Positions 59,199-64,000 of a stretch of DNA of 64,000 nt are shown piece by piece. The notes beneath the pieces are model-generated. The model saw only the letters and a program-made list of their open reading frames with translations, ran no database searches and was not told the origin of the DNA. Made by a program: the position numbers and the translations under genes. The number at the start of each line of letters is the position of its first letter. The stretch's first letter is position 1. The DNA comes from Nocardia sp. NBC_01329 (lineage in GTDB: Bacteria > Actinomycetota > Actinomycetes > Mycobacteriales > Mycobacteriaceae): assembly GCF_035956715.1 (NCBI RefSeq), contig NZ_CP108381.1, forward strand, positions 3,938,001 through 4,002,000, written 5' to 3'.

Positions 59199-60292
59199 CG
59201 CTCGCGGAGCACACCCTGACCACCCGGCTCGACGAACTGCGCGGCGACGCTCCCGCCACCCGGCACAATGCCCGGACCATCGCCGCGCTCACCGCGAACC
59301 CGGGCTGCGCGCGCCGGGCACTACTGGACGCCGCGGCGGTGGACAAGACCGTCATCGCCCAGGAACTGGGCTTCCCGCCCAAATTCGGGCAGTCGCCCTT
59401 CGCGATCACCCGCGGTAACACCTTCGAGGCCATGGTGAAGGCGCACGGCTGCGCCGAACTGCTGCGGTTGCTGCGCGAAGAGCTGGAGCTGACCATCCCG
59501 GAGGTCGGATACCACGATCTGGAGACAGTCGGCGACAACGCGAGCAATTCGGTGCGCTATCAGCGCACCAAACAGCTACTGGGGCAGGCGCTGACCTCCG
59601 GGCAGGGAACCCTTTTCGATCATCCGATGTTGCGCCTCGAGATCGCGGGTGCCATCGCCTATCTGGAGCCCGATGTGGTGGCCCTGCAGATCGGCGGGCT
59701 CTTCCACGTGGTGGAGATCAAATCGTTCGCCGTGGTCGACGGCCAGGCCGATCCCGCGCAGGTGGCGTCGGCGGCCCGGCAGTCGGCAGTGTATGTGCTG
59801 GCCATGCGGGAACTGCTGCGCGAACTCGGGCACTCACCGGACCTGGTCGCGCACAACTCGATCCTGGTGTGCGCCAAGGATTTCACCAACCGGCCGACCG
59901 CGGCGCTGGTGGATCTGCGCAAACAACTCGCGGTGATCGGGCGGCAGTTGTCGCGGCTCACCTCGATCGACACCCTGCTCGACCTCGTCCCCCCGGGCAC
60001 GTCGTTCACTCCGGGCGAAGACCTCGCGAACACGGTGGCGGCGATACCGTCGCGGTACGCGCCGGAATGTATGTCCAGCTGCGAATTGGCCTTCGCCTGC
60101 CGGTCCGAGGCCCGGACCCAGGGGTCGGTGGACACTCTCGGTCGCGGAGTCTGCGATGACCTCGGCGGCATCGACAACCTCGATACCGTACTGGCCCTGG
60201 CCGAGGGCACCCTCGAGCCCGGACCCGAGCACGCCGATATCGCGGAGATGCTGCGCCGGGCGCGGGCGTTGCGCCTGGAGGTCGCCCGATGA
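59195..60292 (+). CDS. Cas4/Dna2-like PD-(D/E)XK nuclease with predicted Fe-S cluster
   Basis: The 365-residue protein has a PD-(D/E)XK core: RGNTFEAM (73-80) in place of the GxxxH motif, E158-P-D160, E174-I-K176 and Q196-x3-Y200 (the QxxxY of RecB-type nucleases). Four cysteines are placed as in Cas4, AddB and Dna2: C38 (PGCARR) and C292-x3-C296-x5-C302 near the C-terminus, predicting a [4Fe-4S] clamp. It should cut or resect DNA. ATGA overlaps join it to the genes on both sides. No Cas1, Cas2 or CRISPR repeat is near. Confidence 0.8.
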   Translation: MTLAEHTLTTRLDELRGDAPATRHNARTIAALTANPGCARRALLDAAAVDKTVIAQELGFPPKFGQSPFAITRGNTFEAMVKAHGCAELLRLLREELELTIPEVGYHDLETVGDNASNSVRYQRTKQLLGQALTSGQGTLFDHPMLRLEIAGAIAYLEPDVVALQIGGLFHVVEIKSFAVVDGQADPAQVASAARQSAVYVLAMRELLRELGHSPDLVAHNSILVCAKDFTNRPTAALVDLRKQLAVIGRQLSRLTSIDTLLDLVPPGTSFTPGEDLANTVAAIPSRYAPECMSSCELAFACRSEARTQGSVDTLGRGVCDDLGGIDNLDTVLALAEGTLEPGPEHADIAEMLRRARALRLEVAR

Positions 60293-61767
60293 GCGTGCTC
60301 GGCGCGCTGGCGAAAGTGACCGCGGCCCGTACCGGCCGTGCCGAACCCATCGCCGAACGGCGGCACTACCATCTCTCCGCCCGTCCCTTGGTCCTCGTCC
60401 CGCTGCGGCTGGCCGGTGAGGCGGCGGCGCCGCTCGCGGTCGCCCTGGGGTCGGCACCGCACGACGCTACGGTGCTGATCGTGGCGCAACCACGTGACCG
60501 GGTGCTGCGGCTGCGGTTCATCGAACATTTCGCCGACCGGGTGCTGCCCTATGTCTCGTCGTTCTGCGAGGACGCCGAAGAACTCACGGTGAAATCGACC
60601 GGCGAGGCCTATCTGCGTTACCTGGACGCCCCCCAGTTGCTGGTACCGAATCCCGGTGGCGCCGAATTCCTGCGGTTGCTGGGCCGGTCGGTGCGGTTCC
60701 ATCGCACCGAGGGCGATAACGCGGTCCCGGAGACACTGCCGCTGCTGGGTCGCTGGCTCACCTGGTTCGGCGATCGATCCGATTTCCCGGGATCGAGCGT
60801 CTGCCTCGCGATGACCTCGGTGCTCACCACACACTGGGCGTCGGGCCAGTCCGCGCTCGAGGACGGAAACCTGGCCGCCCTGCTCGGCTGGATCGATCCA
60901 CCCGCCGGAATGACCGGTCCCGAGGCGGCCGCCCTCGCCGAGGACCCGCTCGCGTTCCCACCGGCCGGACCCGCCACCGATCCCGGTTTCGACAACGAGG
61001 AACTGGCCCCCTTGATCGCCGCGTACGACGGCGCCGAGCACGAATGGGCGAAGGTCATCGCCGCCGAACGGCTCGAACAGGCGTTGCGGAGTCAGCTGGA
61101 ACCGACCTGGCAATTGATGTGGCGTGCCGTAGAACTGCTGCGCGACCTACCGGAGGGCGCGAGCGTGGAAAAGCGGTGGACCGACGATCGCGGCGCCTTC
61201 TCCTGGTTCGCGGCCGATATTCCGGAGGGGTATCCGCAGGCCCGCCGCGATTCGGCGGTCTCGGCGACCCGCCGGCTGCTCAAACAGGAACAGGCCCTGG
61301 ACACTTTCCAGGCGCAACGCGCCTTCGACGACCCCCGGGTGCTGATCGAATACCGGCTGGTCGGCGAAGCGTTCCAGGGCACGATCGGCGCCTGTGAACC
61401 GGAGCGGCGGGCGAAACCGAAATCGCGTGAGGTGCCGCGACCCTACATCTGGGTGCATACCGCCGACCCGTTCCGGGCGCGGGTCGGCGAGACCCTGATC
61501 CGGATCGACAGGCCCGCGCAGAAAGCCGAGGTCGTCGGGGTGGATGAGGATGTGATCCAGCTGGAACTCATCAGCGGTATGGGCCAGGGCAAGAACCCCG
61601 CCGCGGGCAGCGTGCCCGAGGAAGGCGACGCGATCGGTTTCGCGCGCTTCTCCCCCGGCGGTTTCGGTGGCCCGCCCGCCAAACTTCCGCCCCGTGAGGA
61701 GACCCCGTGGACCCACGGCGGACCCCCACCCGAACCCACTTCCGAACTCGTCGAGGAATGGTCGTGA
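60289..61767 (+). CDS. Large protein of unknown function in the nuclease-helicase operon
   Basis: The 492-residue protein shows no family I recognise. Its first half is mixed alpha/beta (HYHLSARPLVLVPLRLAGEAAAPLAVALG, then DATVLIVAQPRDRVLRLRFIEHFADRVLPY). The middle is helical (WQLMWRAVELLRDLPEG), and a strand-rich C-terminal domain (RPYIWVHTADPFRARVGETLIRIDRPAQKAEVVGVDEDVIQLELI) ends in a Pro-rich tail. GGAGG precedes ATG 60289. It is coupled on both sides by 4-bp overlaps, so a stoichiometric complex with nuclease and helicase is likely. Confidence 0.7.
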   Translation: MSVLGALAKVTAARTGRAEPIAERRHYHLSARPLVLVPLRLAGEAAAPLAVALGSAPHDATVLIVAQPRDRVLRLRFIEHFADRVLPYVSSFCEDAEELTVKSTGEAYLRYLDAPQLLVPNPGGAEFLRLLGRSVRFHRTEGDNAVPETLPLLGRWLTWFGDRSDFPGSSVCLAMTSVLTTHWASGQSALEDGNLAALLGWIDPPAGMTGPEAAALAEDPLAFPPAGPATDPGFDNEELAPLIAAYDGAEHEWAKVIAAERLEQALRSQLEPTWQLMWRAVELLRDLPEGASVEKRWTDDRGAFSWFAADIPEGYPQARRDSAVSATRRLLKQEQALDTFQAQRAFDDPRVLIEYRLVGEAFQGTIGACEPERRAKPKSREVPRPYIWVHTADPFRARVGETLIRIDRPAQKAEVVGVDEDVIQLELISGMGQGKNPAAGSVPEEGDAIGFARFSPGGFGGPPAKLPPREETPWTHGGPPPEPTSELVEEWS

Positions 61768-63074
61768 GCACCGCGGACCAGGTGGTCGGCCGGATTCTCG
61801 CCGACCTCGACAACACCGCGCACCGTGCCCTGGTCGTGGACTCCCCACCGGGCGCCGGTAAATCCACGCTGGTGGTGCGTGCGGCCCGGCAGCTGGCCGC
61901 CGCCGATGATGAACAGCGGATGATCGTCGCGCAGACCAACGAACAGGTCGACGACCTCATCGACAGGCTCGCCACCGCCGACCCCGGCCTGCTGATCGGT
62001 CGCCTCTCCGCCGGCGACTACCGCCGCAGCGCCCGGATCGATCGCGAGAACGTCGAGGTCGCCAACCGTCCCGCCGACCTGGAGAAATGCTCGATCGTGA
62101 TCGGTACGGCCGCGAAATGGGCGACCCTCGACGAAGGCCGCTGGTCGTACGCGATCGTCGACGAGGCCTATCAGATGCGCTCGGATATGTTGCTGCGCAT
62201 CGCGAATCGTTTCGATCGAGGCCTCTTCGTCGGCGACCCCGGCCAGCTGGATCCGTTCGCCACCGTCGACGGTGACCGCTGGGCGGGCCTGTCGTGGAAT
62301 CCGACCATGAGCGCGGTGGCGGTGATGCTCAACCACAATGCCGGTATTCCGGTGCACACTCTGCCGGTGTCGTGGCGGCTGCCGCCGTCGGCGGCCTCGG
62401 TGGTCTCCTCGGCGTTCTACCCGTTCGCGCCCTTCGCCGCCGGGACCCGGCCCGAGCAGCGCCGGCTCGAATTCACCACCCGTGGTATCCGGGGCCCCGT
62501 GGACGACGTTCTCGACGAAGCCGCCGCGCACGGCTGGGCGTATTACGAACTACCCGCCCGTCATACGCTGCGCACCGACGGCGAAGCGGTGGCCGCCATC
62601 GCCGACCTGGCCTGCCGATTGCTGGAACGCGGCGGCGTCGCGCATTCCGAACACGGCACCCGCGAAGTCGACGCCACTCGTATCGCGGTCGGTACCGCCC
62701 ACCGCGACCAGGCCCAGGCCGTGCGCGACGCTCTCGCGGGAACAGTCGCGGAAACGGTGACCGTCGATACCGCCAACCGGCTGCAGGGTCGCGAATACGA
62801 TGTCACCGTCATCCTGCACCCCCTGTCCGGGCGCCGCGACGCGGGCGCGTTCCACCTCGAGGCCGGGCGACTCTGCGTACTGGCGTCCCGGCACCGGCAC
62901 GCCTGTATCGTCGTGGGCCGCGCCGGAATCGGTGAGCTCCTCGACGCACATCCTTCGGCCGAACCGGTCTACCTGGGAGTTCCGGTCAAATTCCCCGATG
63001 GCTGGGAGGCCAATCAGGCGGTCCTGGGCAGGCTGGCCCGACACCGCGTCGCCGCGACGGTCCGCGCCCGCTGA
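61764..63074 (+). CDS. SF1 (Upf1/Dna2-like) DNA helicase
   Basis: The 436-residue P-loop protein has Walker A SPPGAGKST (27-35), motif Ia VAQTNEQVDDLI, Walker B VDEA at about 132-135, motif III GDPGQLDP (157-164), a motif IV-like SWRLPP, motif V LQGREYDVTVI and motif VI-like SRHRHACIVVG. This is the SF1B helicase set of Upf1/Dna2 rather than UvrD. GTG 61764 overlaps the previous stop (GTGA); ATG 61758 is 2 codons earlier. It should move along DNA to feed the nuclease. It is the last gene of the operon. Confidence 0.88.
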   Translation: MSTADQVVGRILADLDNTAHRALVVDSPPGAGKSTLVVRAARQLAAADDEQRMIVAQTNEQVDDLIDRLATADPGLLIGRLSAGDYRRSARIDRENVEVANRPADLEKCSIVIGTAAKWATLDEGRWSYAIVDEAYQMRSDMLLRIANRFDRGLFVGDPGQLDPFATVDGDRWAGLSWNPTMSAVAVMLNHNAGIPVHTLPVSWRLPPSAASVVSSAFYPFAPFAAGTRPEQRRLEFTTRGIRGPVDDVLDEAAAHGWAYYELPARHTLRTDGEAVAAIADLACRLLERGGVAHSEHGTREVDATRIAVGTAHRDQAQAVRDALAGTVAETVTVDTANRLQGREYDVTVILHPLSGRRDAGAFHLEAGRLCVLASRHRHACIVVGRAGIGELLDAHPSAEPVYLGVPVKFPDGWEANQAVLGRLARHRVAATVRAR

Positions 63075-63091
63075 AACCGACCGGGCGCGTC

Positions 63092-63117
63092 ACACCGGCG
63101 GCCACATCATCCGGTGT
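63092..63117. terminator. Hairpin between the helicase gene and the convergent lipoprotein
   Basis: ACACCGG (63092-63098) and CCGGTGT (63111-63117) form a 7-bp stem with a 12-base loop, 18 bases after the helicase stop and 30 before the convergent lipoprotein stop. Likely terminator of the four-gene operon. Confidence 0.5.
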
Positions 63118-63146
63118 CACGAGACGGAAGACCCACCGTCCAGGTG

Positions 63147-63665
63147 TCAGCCGGCTACGTCGATATCCAACCCCCAGTAGACCTCGGTCCCCGGCCCTGT
63201 CGGGTCACCCCGCTCCCGCTGGACCGGTGTCACCATCGAATCCGGAGTCGCATAGTGGTCGCGGCGCACCCCGAACGACGGAACCGAATCGATGAACGCG
63301 TGCACAACGCTGCCCGCGCTCATGAAGACCTGCACAGAGGAATCCGAACCCCCCGGCAACCCCTCCCAGCGCACGCTGGTTCCGAGTGCGGCGTTCAATT
63401 CGTCGCCGTCCTTCGACGACGCGAAGCGATACATCCGGTCCCACGAGTCGAACGGCAGATCCGCCGCCGCCATCGCGTCCCCCAGGCGCACCGGCTGCCG
63501 GGAATCCAGTACGCGCTGAAACGCACTGTCCACTGCGGCATCGTCGCCGACGACCTGAACCTCGTCGCCGAATACCGCTCCGCACCCGGTACTGCCCATC
63601 AGCACCGATGCCGATATTCCCGCGACCACGAGTGCCCGCAGGCCTCGTCCACGCGCAGCAGTCAC
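63147..63665 (-). CDS. Lipoprotein of unknown function
   Basis: Start GTG 63665 is preceded by GGAGGG. A signal peptide ends in the lipobox GSTGC near residue 28, giving a membrane-anchored extracytoplasmic protein of about 172 residues. The mature part (FDSWDRMYRFASSKDGDELNAALGTSVRWEGLPG, then FGVRRDHYATPDSMVTP) has no family I recognise. It lies 28 bases downstream of the DUF6973-like gene on the same strand, so the two may be an operon. Confidence 0.7.
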   Translation of the reverse strand: MTAARGRGLRALVVAGISASVLMGSTGCGAVFGDEVQVVGDDAAVDSAFQRVLDSRQPVRLGDAMAAADLPFDSWDRMYRFASSKDGDELNAALGTSVRWEGLPGGSDSSVQVFMSAGSVVHAFIDSVPSFGVRRDHYATPDSMVTPVQRERGDPTGPGTEVYWGLDIDVAG

Positions 63666-63693
63666 TTCCACCAAGCCCTCCGCTGAAACTCTG

Positions 63694-64000
63694 TTATTTC
63701 GGTGATGGTTCGTCGTCGGGCAACGGCGAACCGGGAAGGAATCTCGGGTTCTCGTTGAAAACATCCGAATCGACCGTGTCACCGACCTTTACGTCATCCG
63801 AGAAGCTGAGCTCGTGACCTTGGTTGATGACCACGGTATCGCCGCGCCCCACAGCGTCTTTCACCAACTGTTGCAGCTCCTCGGGGCTCGCGTCGGGATT
63901 CTGCAGGGCGATGGTGCGCCCGATCTCGTTGTTGTGCAGATCCATCGCCTCCCGGACGGCCGCGTTGTCGGGCCTGCCTTCGTGCTTGGACCCGTACTCT
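63694..64000 (-). CDS. DUF6973-like domain protein, partial
   Basis: The gene enters from beyond the right window edge; the frame is open to base 63999. The visible 101 residues read EYGSKHEGRPDNAAVREAMD, LHNNEIGRTIALQNPD and ASPEELQQLVKDAVGRGDTVVIN. The EYGS-H ... AMDLHNNxxGR pattern is that of DUF6973, a domain at the C-terminus of actinobacterial proteins, some of them WXG/ESX-associated toxins. Only the domain end is seen, so full architecture and function are unknown. Confidence 0.65.
   Translation of the reverse strand, partial: EYGSKHEGRPDNAAVREAMDLHNNEIGRTIALQNPDASPEELQQLVKDAVGRGDTVVINQGHELSFSDDVKVGDTVDSDVFNENPRFLPGSPLPDDEPSPK

Noticed and set aside
58203..63146. CRISPR array associated with the Cas4-like gene
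   Set aside because: I looked for regularly spaced direct repeats in the flanks and found none; no cas1/cas2 either.
1..64000. tRNA or rRNA genes
   Set aside because: No cloverleaf with a conserved GGTTCGAATCC-type arm or rRNA landmark was noticed by eye in any intergenic gap; a covariance-model scan (tRNAscan-SE, Infernal) was not possible here.

Overview
The window is high-GC, densely coded actinobacterial DNA from a mycolic-acid-containing relative of Mycobacterium, most likely Nocardia. The evidence is the core gene order (cobU, cobT, cobS, ilvE, gcvT, pepA, E2 acyltransferase, TIGR01777 epimerase, lipB, lipA), which follows the mycobacterial order as I remember it, an antigen-85-like mycolyltransferase-fold protein, DUF3558-type lipoproteins, an ESX-type candidate substrate and an oxyR/ahpC/ahpD locus.

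Region 1 (1-15.5 kb) is conserved housekeeping DNA: lower-ligand assembly of cobalamin (cobU, cobT, cobS), branched-chain aminotransferase, glycine-cleavage T protein, leucyl aminopeptidase, the two-lipoyl E2 acyltransferase, and the lipoate genes lipB-lipA joined by ATGA overlaps. Region 2 (15.5-21.9 kb) holds a dead vapC, a small monooxygenase, a sugar-nucleotide-type dehydratase/epimerase, a reductase-EamA pair with a divergent LysR gene, and an intact vapBC pair.

Region 3 (21.9-33.7 kb) is accessory. It has an IS110-family element, the relic of a recombinase-like gene, a three-gene unit (tyrosine recombinase, XRE regulator, zinc-ribbon recombinase-like protein) with two tandem 20-bp palindromes upstream, and a 2.43-kb Tn3-derived cassette. 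The cassette is closed by 42-bp inverted repeats and a 5-bp target duplication and carries two unknown genes. A phosphotransferase/XRE pair and small Nocardia-type genes follow, including a 28-codon membrane peptide.

Region 4 (33.7-50.2 kb) contains envelope, secretion and stress genes: lipoproteins, an ESX-like helical protein, MarR/MFS, oxyR-ahpC-ahpD, a mycolyltransferase-like esterase, a receptor Ser/Thr kinase with a predicted propeller, and an AraC/flavodoxin-fold reductase pair. Region 5 (50.2-57 kb) looks like a catabolic locus: TetR, homogentisate-dioxygenase-like enzyme, an internally deleted alpha/beta hydrolase, family III CoA-transferase and a convergent cytochrome P450.

Region 6 (58.4-63.1 kb) is the most striking: four genes linked by 4-bp overlaps. 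They encode a coiled-coil protein, a Cas4/Dna2-like PD-(D/E)XK nuclease with four cysteines arranged as in iron-sulfur nucleases, a large unknown protein and an SF1 (Upf1-like) helicase. This resembles Dna2 split over two polypeptides with two extra partners. It is my main candidate for an undescribed DNA-processing or defence system. The window ends with a lipoprotein and a partial DUF6973-like gene.
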